Shown here: positions 35,868 to 46,340 of the stretch, in pieces
How the letters are laid out: every line of letters begins with the position of its first letter
Numbering within the stretch: the first letter of the stretch is position 1
From: Pictodentalium vernedei
Lineage: Eukaryota > Mollusca > Scaphopoda > Dentaliida > Dentaliidae
Direction: 5' to 3'
Length of the DNA stretch: 64,000 bases
Assembly: GCA_031216915.1 (NCBI GenBank)
Contig: CM062297.1
Coordinates: forward strand, 834,039,337 to 834,103,336
Position numbers and translations under genes: made by a program
Notes under the pieces: model-generated
What the model saw: only the letters and a program-made list of their open reading frames with translations
Told to the model about the DNA's origin: nothing
Database searches by the model: none

Positions 35868-36956
35868 TAGTCCCCTACGGGAACTGTAAGGGGACTATAG
35901 GATTGCACTCTGTCTGTCCGTCTGTCTGTCCATCTGTCCGTCTGTCTGTTTATGTTACCACCTCTCCCTCCCACATGCTTTAAGCTACACCTTTCATATT
36001 TGGTACATGGATAAATGGTTCTGAGGGGATGATGCACGCTCAAAATTTTTTTTGCAAAATCCAAGATGGCGGAATGGCGGCCATTTTTGTTGTGTTTTTT
36101 AAGCTTTTTTTTCTCTATTTTGATGTTACCACCTCTCCCACCAACATGGTTCAAGCTACACTTTGCATATTTGGCACATGGATAGAGGTTTGGGAGGGGA
36201 TAATGCACGTTCAATATTTTTTCTTCAAAATCCAAGGTGGCGGCCATTTTTGTTGTTTTTTAAGCTTTTTTTCTCTATTTTATGTTACCACCCCTCATTC
36301 CAACATGGTTCAAGCTACACTTTTTATATCTGGCACATGGATAGAAGGTTGTAATGGGATGTTTTCCAAAATTCAAGATGGCGTCATGGCAACCATTTCT
36401 GTTGTGTTTTTTAAGCTTTTTTCTCTATTTTATGTTACCACTACTCCCTCCAACATGGTTCAAGCTGCACTTTTCACATATGGTACATGGAATAAGGATG
36501 TTGTGAGGGGATTATGCACGCTCAATATTTTTTTTTCAAAATCCACATCTGTCTGTCTGTCCGTCTGTCTGTCTGTTTTTACCACCTCTCCTTCTAATAT
36601 GCTTCAAGCTACACCTTTCATATTTGGTACATGGATAAATGGTTCTGAGGGGATGATGCACAGTCAATATTTATTTTTCAAAATCCAAGATGGCAGAATG
36701 GCGGCCATTTTTGTTGTGTTTTTTTTTAAGCTTTTTTCTCTATTTTATGTTACCACCCCTCCCTCCAACATGGTTCAAGCTACGCCTTTCATATATGGTG
36801 CATGGATAAAGGGTTGTGAGGGGATTATGCACGCTCAATATTTTTTTTTTAAAATCCAAGATGCTTATATACTCTAGTGTCTTCTGTGACAAAAACACCT
36901 CATGTCACAAAAGCGCCGTAGGGGACTATTACCACCTCGGTGGTCAAACACTTGTT
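35868..36956 (+). mobile_element. Helentron-like element F (TAGTCCCCTACGG family), complete
   Basis: The left TAGTCCCCTACGG (35,868-35,880) folds back on GGGGACTA and is followed by CTGTCTGTCCGTCTGTC. The right end has the exact inverse CCGTAGGGGACTA at 36,916-36,928, the stem ACCACCTCGGTGGT at 36,931-36,944 and CTTGTT at 36,951-36,956. The core has about six monomers near 150 bp with CAACATGGTTCAAGCTACAC, GGCACATGGATA and ATCCAAGATGG. A second CTGTCTGTCCGTC tract at 36,546 shows an internal duplication that includes the left leader. The 282-codon frame here is a by-product of the monomers. Confidence 0.75.
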
Positions 36957-37363
36957 GGGATTTGCCTGAACGCTCGAGTCGAGGCTTCTCTCTTGAAGTT
37001 AAAGGATTAGCTTTCGCTATCAAATGTGGAAATCTCCACCTCAATAAACGAACGGCATATTTTAAAATATAATAAACCTTTACACCAAGAGGAATATTTA
37101 ATTCACCAGTAATTATTGCAAAAGTAACAACCAAATTCACATTGACGAAACACACCGTTGCTCCACTTCACAAGACAGTATTCAGTAAAGTGAATCCCAG
37201 CGACGTAATTTTCTCCTGAAGTGTAACGTCATCACTGACCTCAATATGGAGATCAATGAATGCTATTCTATTTTTGCGTCTTTCCATCGATAAGGCAAAT
37301 GAAAAAGTTCCTCTTAAAATAGTTTTATAACACATTTTGTGGTCAATATTGTGAGATAAATTT

Positions 37364-37480
37364 ATCGTCACCACAGTGTGTGTCTCTGGAAATTCTGATC
37401 AAATCTCGTAAGCACAGAATCGCATTCTGTTCCTACAACTCGACTTGATCTGAATTCCCGGAGACACATACTGTGGTGAT
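37364..37480. repeat. Foldback element of about 117 bp
   Basis: The left arm (TATCGTCACCACAGTGTGTG, TCTCTGGAAATTCTGATCAA) pairs with the right arm at 37,441-37,480 over about 38 bases with a few mismatches; the spacer is about 38 bases. Confidence 0.75.
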
Positions 37481-38035
37481 AATCTGTATGGAACTCGGGG
37501 AATGAATTATGGCAGTAGTTTATCAGTACACAGTACTTCTGATCGAAAGATCATAGATTTGACCCACCCTACCTCATTGTCATCTTTGTTGTGTCCTTAG
37601 GAAAGACATGTAATCGCAAGTGAAAGTGCAGAGTTCCTAGGCATACAGCATGTTGATAGTACACTTTCCTTTCAAGTAGTGCTAACCCTTCTTACACTGG
37701 GCTGATAAGTTACAGAGTTTGTAAGTTACTAGGCACTCCCCAGTGGTCCTCACTGGGTACACTGGCTACCTCCGACCAGAAAGTGATCTAACACGATATA
37801 ACTCTGGCGCCCCTGTGGGAACCCCATAAAGTGAAGCAGTGCTTGTTTACTCTGGTAAACAAGCTCTGTTTCACTGGTAAAATAGGACCCAGTCACAAAT
37901 GCTTGGGGTGCGAGTCCTCTAAAATAGGCAACATGGGGTATAAACGATTGACCTTAACTTTATCTCCATGTTGTGGTCATGATTAGCCATTGTGCAGAAG
38001 TATGTGACCTTAAACACTAATAAATAAATATGACT
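37481..38035 (+). repeat. LINE-like 3' end family, block 1 copy
   Basis: It reads GAACTCGGGGAATGAATTAT, CAGTACACAGTACTTCTGAT, CTCTGGCGCCCCTGTGGGAA, AGTGAAGCAGTGCTTGTTTA and the shared tail (GGTCATGATTAGCCATTGTG, CTTAAACACTAATAAATAAA). About 550 bp, no ORF. Matches 43,540-44,040 and 49,602-50,102. Probably the 3' UTR of the LINE that mobilises the SINEs here. Confidence 0.55.
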
Positions 38036-38084
38036 CGGGCTTTTTAAAGTGCCATCCAATAAAACTAAATAAATAGATTGGATT

Positions 38085-38280
38085 AACCCTTCACCTGATG
38101 AATGAGCTGCATCTGCTTGTTTAATTTACAAATTAAGAATGATGAAAAAATATATATCTTTCTAAAAAAAATTCAACATAACCATACCATGCAAGCCTTC
38201 ATTGGAACGACCTCATTGCGCTTGTTCCATTGAGGGGTCACATGCATTTTTTGAAAAATTAAAAAAAAAAAAAATAATTA
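38085..38280. mobile_element. CCCTTCACC-type MITE, block 1 copy
   Basis: It starts TTAACCCTTCACCTGATGAA and has an imperfect central foldback (CATTGGAACG..GTTCCATTGAGGGGTCA) flanked by AAATTCAACATAACCAT and TTTTTTGAAAAATT. Same family as 44,093, 50,155, 55,098 and 58,993. Confidence 0.6.
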
Positions 38281-38684
38281 AGGCCACACAAAGTAGATCT
38301 TCTGTTTCTCAGGCCATTATTTGTGAAATTGCATGCGGGCGAGCGTTTTTTTATTTTATTTTTTATTTCAGTAATTTCTTCTTTGCCATCAAAAGTTCAT
38401 GTTCTTGGTTCAAGTTTTAGGCCTCATAATCTACAGAATAGCATGGGTGGTGGTGTTTTTCATCCCTTGAGTGCAAGAAGGCTTTGCAATGCTAAAGCAT
38501 TGCAAAGCCTTCTTGCACTCAAGGGACAAATTCATCAATATTTTTAACATGGGTAAAATATCAGACATAAACCATTTAATTTTTATTTTTTTAAAGTTTA
38601 AATTGGTTGTAAAAAGAGAGCATGCGGCAGCCAAAAGGACCATGCGGGAGGGTCTTAGAAACAGATTTTTTATTTTTTTAGGCC
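38281..38684. mobile_element. Harbinger-like MITE with TAA duplication and 30-bp central palindrome
   Basis: TAA at 38,278-38,280 and 38,685-38,687 brackets termini GGCCACACAAAG and, inverted, GGCCTAAAAAAA, with a shared inner word CTGTTTCT. The empty site (ATAATTAAAATAATAAA) is preserved at 44,281 and 50,343. The midpoint is a perfect hairpin with 30-bp arms (38,464-38,493 and 38,496-38,525) and a 2-base centre. GGCC ends with a 3-bp TAA duplication fit PIF/Harbinger. Confidence 0.8.
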
Positions 38685-39137
38685 TAAAATAATAAATTTT
38701 CATACCATCTGCATTGGATAAAGAGTTAATAAGAGGTCATATAATCCCTTTATATTTTTTGCCGTGAGCAATGAAGATATTGTCAAAGAACTCACGTGGA
38801 AGATACCTTTATATGAGACCTCTTTGTTCTTTTATCTCTGTGATGACAACGATGACGAGTCTGACTCTTGAATTGTATTGTCATGTTGACAGTATTTGTC
38901 AGCCCCTTTACAATTTAGGACACTATGATTTCTACAGAGGCATTTGTCTGAGAGATGAAATTGCATATTATTTTTAGCAATCTGGTTGCCTGACTTTGTA
39001 ATAGAATTGCAGGATGTTAAAATTCCCTACATTCAAGAATTTCATTATTTGTTGAAGTTTTCTGGAAATCACTTCAGATAGAAGGAAAAAGACTTCTGTG
39101 GCTGTTGAATTAACTCTTCAAAGTCTTTGATGCCAGT

Positions 39138-39538
39138 GCTCGGGGGTGCGGTGGCATTTCGGTAACCGGTTCTCGTCAGATCACCGAAGTTAAGCAACCT
39201 CGAGTCTGGTTAGTCCTCGGATGGGTGACCGTCTAAGCGATCGAATCGGACTCCCGTGACCCGCATTGTGTCCTTGTGCAAGGCACTTAACCCCGATTGT
39301 CCACATGGGGGAACAATGATGCTGTGTACTAAGGCACACTGCATGTCAATGGTGCGCATATCTTCAACCAATCTAACCCAGCCTGTGCTGCAGTGCGGAG
39401 TTACGATGTTTGGGAGCTGGCAGCTGCTCGGTGGTTCTCTACGGGTATTCCAGCTTCCTTCACCCATAAAACTATCATGGTCATGATTAGCCATTGTGCA
39501 TAAGTATGTGACCCTAAACACCAATAAATAAATAAATA
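39138..39538 (+). mobile_element. 5S-rRNA-derived SINE, sub-array 1 unit 1
   Basis: The first 110 bases match 5S rRNA: AAGTTAAGCAACCTCGAG (box A, 39,187-39,204) and TTAGTCCTCGGATGGGTGAC plus CGTCT (intermediate element and box C, up to 39,234). The body then has TTGTGTCCTTGTGCAAGGCA and the same sequence as the tRNA-SINEs, ending CATGATTAGCCATTGTGCAT and (AAATA)n. This is SINE3-like organisation, transcribed by Pol III from internal elements when active. Confidence 0.88.
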
Positions 39539-39999
39539 ATTAAATTAAAATAATAAATGTTCATACGATCTGCATTGGATAAAGAGTTAATAAGAGGTCA
39601 TATAATCACTTTATATTTTTTTGCCACGAGCAATGAAGATATTGTCAAAAGAACTCATATGGAAGATACCTTTATATGAGACTTCTTTGTTCTTTTATCT
39701 CTGTGATGACAACGATGACGAGTCTGACTCTTGAATTGTATTGTCATGTTGACAGTATTTGTCAGCCCCTTTACAATTTAGGACACTATGATTTCTACAG
39801 AGGCATTTGTCTGAGAGATGAAATTGCATATTATTTTTAGCAATCTGGTTGCCTGACTTTGTAATAGAATTGCAGGATGTTAAAATTCCCTACATTCAGG
39901 AATTTCATTATTTGTTGGAATTTTCTGGAAATCCCTTCAGATGGAAGGAAAAAGACTTTTGTGACTGCAGAATTAACTTTTCGAAGTCTTTGATGCCAG

Positions 40000-40258
40000 T
40001 GCTCGGGGACGCGGTGGCATTTCGGTAACTAGTTCTCGGTAGATCACTGAAGTTAAGCAATGTCGAGCCCGGTTAGTCCTCGGATGGGTGACCGTCTGAG
40101 TGATCGATTCGGACTCCCACATTGTGTCCTTGGGCAAGGCCCTTAATCCCGATCGTCCACATGGGGGCACGATGACTCCGGCTTCCTGCACCCATAAAAC
40201 TGTCACGGTCATGATTAGCCATTGTGCATAAGAGGTGACCTTAAAAACCAATAAATAA
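40000..40258 (+). mobile_element. 5S-derived SINE with internal deletion, unit 2
   Basis: The 5S head is intact, but the body jumps from GGGGGCACGATGAC (about 40,175) to TCCGGCTTCCTGCACCC, losing about 130 bases. The tail is normal. Confidence 0.85.
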
Positions 40259-40717
40259 ATAATTAAATTAAAATAAATTTTCATACCGTCTGCATTGAAT
40301 AAAGAGTTACTAAGAGGTCATATAATCCCTTTATATTTTTTGCCTTGAGCAATGAAGATATTGTCAAAGAACTCATGTGGAAGATACCTTTATATGAGAC
40401 CTCTTTGTTCTTTTATCTCTGTGATGACAACGATGACGAGTCTGACTCTTGAATTGTATTGTCATGCTGTCAGTATTTGTTAGCCCCTTTACAATTTAGG
40501 ACACTGATTTCTACAGAGGCATTTGTCTGAGAGATGAAATTGCATATTATTATTTTTAGCAATCTGGTTGCCTGACTTTGTAGTAGAATTGCAGGATGTT
40601 AAAATTCCCTACATTGAAGAATTTCATTATTTGTTGAAATTTTCTGGAAATCCCTTCAGATAGAAGGAAAAAGACTTCTGTGGCTGTAGAATTAACTTTT
40701 CGAAGTCTTTGATTTCA

Positions 40718-41120
40718 GTGCTTGGGGGTGCGGTGGCATTTCAGTAACCGGTTCTCGTCAGATCACTGAAGTTAAGCAACGTCGAGCCTGGTTAGTCCTC
40801 GGATGGGTGACCGTCTGAGCGATCGATTCGGACTCCCACATTGTGTCCTTGGGCAAGGCACTTGACCCCAATTGCCCACATGGGGGCACGATGACGCCTT
40901 GTACTAAGGCGTACTACACGTCAAGGGTGTGCATGTCTTCAACCAATCTAACCCTGCGTGTGCTGCATTGCAGAGTTATGATGTTGGTTGAAGCTGGCAG
41001 CTGCTCATCATTGCTCTGTGGTTCTCTCTGGGTACTCTGGCTTCCTTCACCCATAAAACTGTCACGGCCACGATTAGCCATTATGCATAAGTATGTGACC
41101 TTAAACACCAATAAATATAT
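40718..41120 (+). mobile_element. 5S-derived SINE, unit 3
   Basis: Full head and body. It has a diagnostic body variant (GTCAAGGGTGTGCATG, GATGTTGGTTGAAGCTGGC, CTGCTCATCATTGCTC) that reappears only in the SINE at 46,799-47,178. It ends AAATATATAAAT, directly joined to a fragment of a long array unit at about 41,123. Confidence 0.87.
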
Positions 41121-41757
41121 AAATATCTTCTCTTTGATAGAAATGTCAAAATCTTGATTAGCGGTTATCATTTTTTTCCGATTTTTCTCTGAGAATCTCA
41201 TAGTATTCTCTAAGAATCCCGTATTTACACTGAGAATCCTGTTTTTGATTGAGCAGTGTGATCTTGTTTCAAGTTGTTTGACAGAGCTCCATGAGCACTG
41301 TCAAACAAGATATAAAGAATAAACGCTCAGTTTATCCCAAGTACCACATTCCCACTAATTGAATACACGTTTTATTTGTTTTAAAAATTCACTGGCAAAG
41401 TTATTCAATAAAGTTCCATTGCAATTGAGAATGAAATGATGATTATCCAGGCTAGAGTTTCAGACAGTCTTTATTGTCTGCATCCTTTGTGGTAATATTG
41501 ATTGAATGAGGCAAAATGTTCAGACTGATCATTCTCTTAGACAAGTAAAATTTCACTGTCCGGGCAGGCTATTTGGTCACCTGAAGGGTGTACACAATAT
41601 TCACTACAGTACTGCCGCCATGGCCTCTTTCTCGAGTTCACATTTAAAGAACACCTCCTGCACGCCTAGAAAAAATTAAGGAAGGCAGTTTTTTGCAGCC
41701 CTTGATTTTCTGGAATGCCAGACCATTTGAGACTGCCTTTAAAATCTATTATCATTT

Positions 41758-41825
41758 CGTCCCCTGAGTTCCAATGTGTTCTCTGTGCCTACTGGCACAG
41801 AGAACACATTGGAACTCAGGGGACG
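41758..41825. repeat. Perfect 32-bp hairpin
   Basis: Arms 41,758-41,789 and 41,794-41,825 start CGTCCCCTGAGTTCCAATG and are perfectly complementary around the 4-base centre TACT. The same arms, opened by an insertion, bound the nested element at 42,674-43,543. Confidence 0.95.
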
Positions 41826-42350
41826 ATTGTCAATGTTGCTTTGATTCGCAATAATTCATGACCCATTCTGTGTCACATTTCGATAGATTTTGAGTGTAGA
41901 AGACAGTCACATAAGAATTGAATGCAACATTTTGAATAATGAGAAGATGTGTGTGCCAATTTTTCCACTATGTAGCTGAATGATGTAGTACATTTTTTTC
42001 AGTCACAATATTAATACCTTGACGTGAATATAACCAAAATAGCATATAAGTTTTTGCATTGAAAATTTCAGGTACAATTGCACTCCCAAGCAATCTGAGG
42101 AGGGCAACTGTTTTGCACTCCTTGATTTTCTAGATTGCCAGGCCTGGATATTCATCCTGCAGGTTTCTACATACTAACTATATAGATCTTCTCTAAAAAC
42201 TGCTATGTTCAGCATTTTTTTTCACATGATCAGCAGCAAATCACTCATTACAGAAGTATCATTCATAACATGTCTAATAAACGCATAATGTTTGATGTGT
42301 ACATCAATGCAGCAACATTGTGAGTGGCTTAGTTTTGAAGGTGAATTTAA

Positions 42351-42600
42351 TTAGTCCCCTACCGTCAATGCCGAAAGGGACTATAGATTTGCACTCTGTC
42401 CATCCGTCCATCTGTCAGTCAGTCACACTTTAGTTTTCCAGACTTTTTTTTTGGAAATGCTTCAACCGAATGATTTCATTTTTGGTAACCTACTATAGAA
42501 CGATGACTTAAAGATCAAGTTTGAGTTTCATGCTGATTGCATTATTCTTGTGTGAGTTATGGGGACATTGTATTGCTTCAGCGATATGTGCGCTCTTGTT
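42351..42600 (+). mobile_element. Short Helentron-like element G (TTAGTCCCCTACC)
   Basis: Left TTAGTCCCCTACCGTC folds on GGGACTATAG; CCATCCGTCCATCTGTC leader; right GGGGACATTG (42,561), stem AGCG..CGCT, and CTCTTGTT at 42,593-42,600. Only 250 bp: the core is a single unit. Related by its left end to element F. Confidence 0.6.
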
Positions 42601-42891
42601 AATTATGGATTCTAGGTCGTAGAGGCATATAATAAACACAGAGAGCCACTATGTGTTAATACGTTGTCAGTATCGTCCCCTGAGTTCCAATATTTCCTGT
42701 GTGCCTATTAGGGCTGCAACAATTAATCGTGGTACGCCTGAACTGCAATACACTGCTCACGTATCGTTGTTCACTGTGTGTCGCGATACAAGAAATATAA
42801 ATATAAGGCAAAAAAGTTTCATAGATTTTGAAAGCTGCTCTTTTTTGCATACAGCATTGACAGTGTTAAATATGCCATTAACACAGGATTA

Positions 42892-43130
42892 TTATACCAC
42901 TCTGCAAACAAAGTTTGGCGGGGGGTATATAGGAATCACCCTGTCTGTCCGCCCATCTGTCCGTCTGTCCATCCTTATAAGCGCAACTCCTCCTAAACCG
43001 TTTGAAGAGTTTTCATGAAACTTGACACAATGGAAGAACTCCATATGAAGATGTGCATGAAGCAATATAATTCCGTTCCGACAGGCGTGGGGGTATCACT
43101 TTGTGAGCTTGCTCACAGTACCTCTAGTTC
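42892..43130 (+). mobile_element. Short Helentron-like element H (TTATACC family)
   Basis: Left TTATACCACTCTGCAAAC with GGGGGGTATA foldback and CTGTCTGTCCGCCC leader; right GGGGGTATCA, stem TGTGAGC/GCTCACA (43,102-43,117), then CCTCTAGTTC. A single-unit core (CATGAAACTTGACACAATGG). Confidence 0.6.
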
Positions 43131-43176
43131 AGTTAACCAAAGCTTGGTGAATTCCCTCTAATTTGCTATTTATTTG

Positions 43177-43243
43177 ATTAATCCATTATATCTTGTTTGA
43201 CAGAGCTCACAGAGCTCTGTCAAACAAGATATAAGGGATTAAA
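43177..43243. repeat. Foldback with ATATCTTGTTTGACAGAGCTC arms
   Basis: 21-bp perfect inner arms (43,188-43,208 and 43,212-43,232) with a 3-base centre, extended outward by about 11 bases with a few mismatches. Diverged copies are at 57,559-57,604 and at the end of each long array unit (for example 21,407-21,445). Confidence 0.9.
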
Positions 43244-43539
43244 TTGCTTGAACAAAAAAAACACCAGAAAACGGGTCATAAAATCAAAACCTGAAATAAG
43301 TGTATGTCAATGGTCATCACTTTGAGAAGTTACATACTGCTTAAAGAGTGAATTCAAAACTTTGTAGTAAAAGGAAGCTACTAGAAATGAATACATGTAG
43401 TTCAAAATATTTGATTGCTGTAGCTGCATGCCACGGGGGATCATGTGTATCATGATACATATTGTATCCTGCAGATTGAATCGTGATACACATCATATCG
43501 TTGCAGCCCTAGTGCCTTTGAACACATTGGAACTCGGGG

Positions 43540-44040
43540 AACGAATTATGGCAGTAGTTTATCAGTACACAGTACTCCTGATCGAAAGATCATAGATTTG
43601 ACCTACCCCACCTCATAGTCATCTTTGTTGTGTCCTTAGGAAATCACAAGTGAAAGTGCAGAGTTCCTAGGCATACTGCATGTTGATAGTACACTTTCCT
43701 TTCAAGTAGAGCTAACCCTTCTTGCACTGGGCTGATAAGTTACAGAGTTTGTAAGTGGCCTCTCTGGGTACACTGGCTATCTCCACCCAGAAAGTGATCC
43801 AACACAATATAACTCTGGCGCCCATGTGGGAACCCCATAAAGTGAAGCAGTGCTTGTTTACTCTGGTAAACAAGCTCTGTTTCACTGGTAAAATAGGACC
43901 CAGTCACAAATGCTTGGGGTGCGAGTCCTCTGAAGTAGGCAACATGGGGTATAAACGATTGACATTAACTTTATCTCCATGTTGTGGTCATGATTATCCA
44001 TTGTGCAGAAGTATGTGACCTTAAACACCAATAAATAAAT
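43540..44040 (+). repeat. LINE-like 3' end family, block 2 copy
   Basis: Same sequence as 37,481-38,035, ending GGTCATGATTATCCATTGTG and CTTAAACACCAATAAATAAA. No ORF of its own is credible. Confidence 0.55.
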
Positions 44041-44092
44041 ATGACTCGGGCTTTTTAAAGTGCCATCCAATAAAACTAAATAAATAGATTAG

Positions 44093-44280
44093 ATTAACCC
44101 TTCACCTGATGAATGAGCTGCATCTGCTTGTTTAATTTACAAATTAAGAATGATGAAAAAATATATATCTTTCTAAAAAAATTCAACATAACCATTCCAT
44201 GTGAGCCTTCATTGGAACGTGCTCAGCGAGCTTGTTCCATTGAGGGGTCACATGCATTATTTGAAAAATTAAAAAAAAAT
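44093..44280. mobile_element. CCCTTCACC-type MITE, block 2 copy
   Basis: Starts TTAACCCTTCACCTGATGAA; the centre CATTGGAACGTGCTC pairs imperfectly with GAGCTTGTTCCATTG. It abuts the first 840-bp unit at 44,281. Confidence 0.6.
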
Positions 44281-44336
44281 AATTAAAATAATAAATGTTC
44301 ATACCGTCTGCACTGGATAAAGAGTTAATAAGAGGT

Positions 44337-44683
44337 GGGGAGCGCGGTGGCTCAGTAGGTAGAGGTGCAGGCCGAGAGGTCCTCGGTTCGAATCCCACCT
44401 GTGGCAACCGCGTTGTGTCCTTGGGCAAGACACTTCATCTCCATTGCCCGCGTGGGGGCACGATGATGCCGTGTACTAAGGCGTACTGCACGTCGATGGT
44501 ATGCATGTCTTCAACCAATCTAACCCTGCCTGTGCTGCAGTGCGGAGTTACGATGTTGGGGAGCTGGCAGCTGCTCGGTGGTTCTCTCCGGGTACTCCGG
44601 CTTCCTCCACCCGTAAAACTGTCACGGTCATGATTAGCCATTGTGCATAAATATGTGACCTTAAACATCAATAAATAAATAAA
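44337..44683 (+). mobile_element. tRNA-derived SINE with 11-bp duplication TAATAAGAGGT
   Basis: The duplication at 44,326-44,336 and 44,684-44,694 encloses a tRNA-like head (box A GGCTCAGTAGGTAGAGG, box B GGTTCGAATCCC) and the shared body and tail. It sits in an 840-bp unit whose empty site TTAATAAGAGGTCATATAAT is kept in the other units. The head lacks 7 bases (GCTGCAG) present in the block 3 copy. Confidence 0.92.
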
Positions 44684-45092
44684 TAATAAGAGGTCATATA
44701 ATCCCTTTATAATTTTTGCCATGAGCAATGAAGATATTGTCAAAGAACTCATGTGGAAGATACCTTTATATGAGACCTCTTTGTTCTTTTATCTCTGTGA
44801 TGACAACGATGACGAGTCTGACTCTTGAATTGTATTGTCATGCCGACAGTATTTGTCAGCCCCTTTACAATTTAGGACACTGATTTCTACAGAGGCATTT
44901 GTCTGAGAGATGAAATTGCATATTATTTTTAGCAATCTGGTTGCCTGACTTTGTAATAGAATTGCAGGATGTTAAAATTCCCTACATTCAAGAATTTCAT
45001 TATTTGTTGAAATTTTCTGGAAATCCCTTCAGATAGAAGGAAAAAGACTTCTGTGGCTGTTGAATTAACTTTTCAAAGTCTTTGATGCCAGT

Positions 45093-45490
45093 GCTCGGGG
45101 GTGCGGTGGCATTTCGGTAACCGGTTCTCGTCAGATCACCGAAGTTAAGCAACCACGAGCCTGGTTAGTCCTCGGATGGGTGACCGTCTGAGCGATCGAA
45201 TCGGACTCCCGTGACCCGCATTGTGTCCTTGTGCAAGGCACTTAACCCCGATTGTCCACATGGGGGAACAATGACGCTGTGTACTAAGGCATACTGCATG
45301 TCAATGGTGCGCATATCTTCAACCAATCTAACCCGGCCTGTGCTGCAGTGCGGAGTTACGATGTTGGGGAGCTGGCAGCTGCTCGGTGGTTCTCTACGGG
45401 TACTCCAGCTTCCTTCACCCATAAAACTATCATGGTCATGATTAGCCATTGTGCATAAGTATGTGACCCTAAACACCAATAAATAAATAA
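45093..45490 (+). mobile_element. 5S-derived SINE, sub-array 2 unit 1
   Basis: Head GCGGTGGCATTTCGGTAACC, box A AAGTTAAGCAACCACGAG, box C region TCGGATGGGTGACCGTCTGA; body and tail complete. Confidence 0.87.
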
Positions 45491-45952
45491 ATAATTAAAT
45501 TAAAATAATAAATGTTCATACGATCTGCATTGGATAAAGAGTTAATAAGAGGTCATATAATCCCTTTATATTTTTTGCCATGAGCAATGAAGATATTGTC
45601 AAAGAACTCATATGGAAGATACCTTTATATGAGACTTCTTTGTTCTTTTATCTCTGTGATGACAACGATGACGAGTCTGACTCTTGAATTGTATTGTCAT
45701 GTTGACAGTATTTGTCAGCCCCTTTACAATTTAGGACACTATGATTTCTACAGAGGCATTTGTCTGAGAGATGAAATTGCATATAATTTTTAGCAATCTG
45801 GTTGCCTGACTTTGTAATAGAATTGCAGGATGTTAAAATTCCCTACATTCAGGAATTTCATTATTTGTTGGAATTTTCTGGAAATCCCTTCAGATGGAAG
45901 GAAAAAGACTTTTGTGACTGTAGAATTAACTTTTCGAAGTCTTTGATGCCAG

Positions 45953-46340
45953 TGCTCGGGGACGCAGTGGCATTACGGTAACCGGTTCTCGTCAGATCAC
46001 TGAAGTTAAGCAATGTCGAGCCCGGTTAGTCCTCAGATGGGTGACTGTCTGAGCGATCGATTCGGACTCCCACATTGTGTCCTTGGGCAAGGCACTTAAC
46101 CCCGATTGTCCACATGGGGGCACGATGACCCCGTGTACTGAGGCGTACTGCACGTCAATGGTGCGCATGTCTTCAACCAATCTAACCCTGCCTGTGCTGC
46201 AGTGCGGAGTTACGATGTTGGAGAGCTGGCAGCTGCTCGGTGGTTCTCTCTGGGTACTCCGGCTTCCTCCACCAGTAAAACTGCCACGGTCATGATTAGC
46301 CATTGTGCATAAGTATGTGACCTTGTACACCAATGAATAA
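45953..46340 (+). mobile_element. 5S-derived SINE, sub-array 2 unit 2
   Basis: Head and body complete, with CCTCAGATGGGTGACTGTCT in the box C region, so the promoter element carries two changes from its neighbours. Confidence 0.87.

Larger units (their letters stand above)
34835..41122 (+). repeat. Tandem block 1 (diverged)
   Basis: It opens with the end of a long array unit (TATCTTCTCTTTGATAGAAA at 34,830) and closes after three units of about 840 bp with 5S-SINEs. Its order of parts matches blocks 2 and 3, but it holds its own insertions: a Helentron-like element at 35,868, hairpins at 35,664 and 37,364 and a MITE at 38,281. It lacks most of the hAT-like insert. Confidence 0.7.
38687..41122 (+). 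repeat. Sub-array 1: three units of about 840 bp, each with a 5S-SINE
   Basis: Units start near 38,687, 39,547 and 40,265. Each has AATAAATTTTCATACCATCT, GCAATGAAGATATTGTCAAA, CTCTTGAATTGTATTGTCAT, TTTGATGCCAGTGCTCGGGG, then the SINE. The second unit is shorter because its SINE has lost the middle of its body. Confidence 0.85.
42709..43511. mobile_element. hAT-like non-autonomous element (803 bp)
   Basis: Termini TAGGGCTGCAAC and its exact inverse GTTGCAGCCCTA. Flanks GTGCCTAT (42,701-42,708) and GTGCCTTT (43,512-43,519) form an 8-bp duplication with one change. It carries two later guests: Helentron-like element H and a foldback at 43,177. No transposase. Confidence 0.8.
42674..43543. mobile_element. 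Opened palindrome element hosting a hAT-like insert
   Basis: CGTCCCCTGAGTTCCAAT at the left and its near inverse (GAACACATTGGAACTCGGGG) at the right are the two arms of the hairpin seen closed at 41,758. The insertion point is in the loop (GTGCCTAT). Confidence 0.75.

Noticed and set aside
36029-36877. 282-codon open frame
   Set aside because: It runs through tandem monomers of element F; repeated phrases in the peptide follow the monomers, and there is no family match.
39138-39250. 5S rRNA gene
   Set aside because: Only the promoter half resembles 5S and it runs into a SINE body and A-rich tail; the end of a true 5S gene and a terminator are missing.
41758-41825. MicroRNA precursors among the hairpins
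   Set aside because: Most have 1-4 base loops and perfect arms, unlike Drosha/Dicer substrates; the 55,156-55,271 hairpin is the only one with a suitable loop, and there is no RNA evidence.
42653-43018. 121-codon frame duplicated at 48,715
   Set aside because: Spans the end of one MITE, a hAT-like element and a Helentron-like leader; its conservation only reflects the recent block duplication.
44337-44420. tRNA gene
   Set aside because: Box A and box B are present but the stems do not close into a cloverleaf; it is the head of a SINE.
44295-44633. Frames of 70-140 codons in both strands across SINEs (also 56,748-57,170)
   Set aside because: They recur at every SINE copy and follow the GC-rich body.
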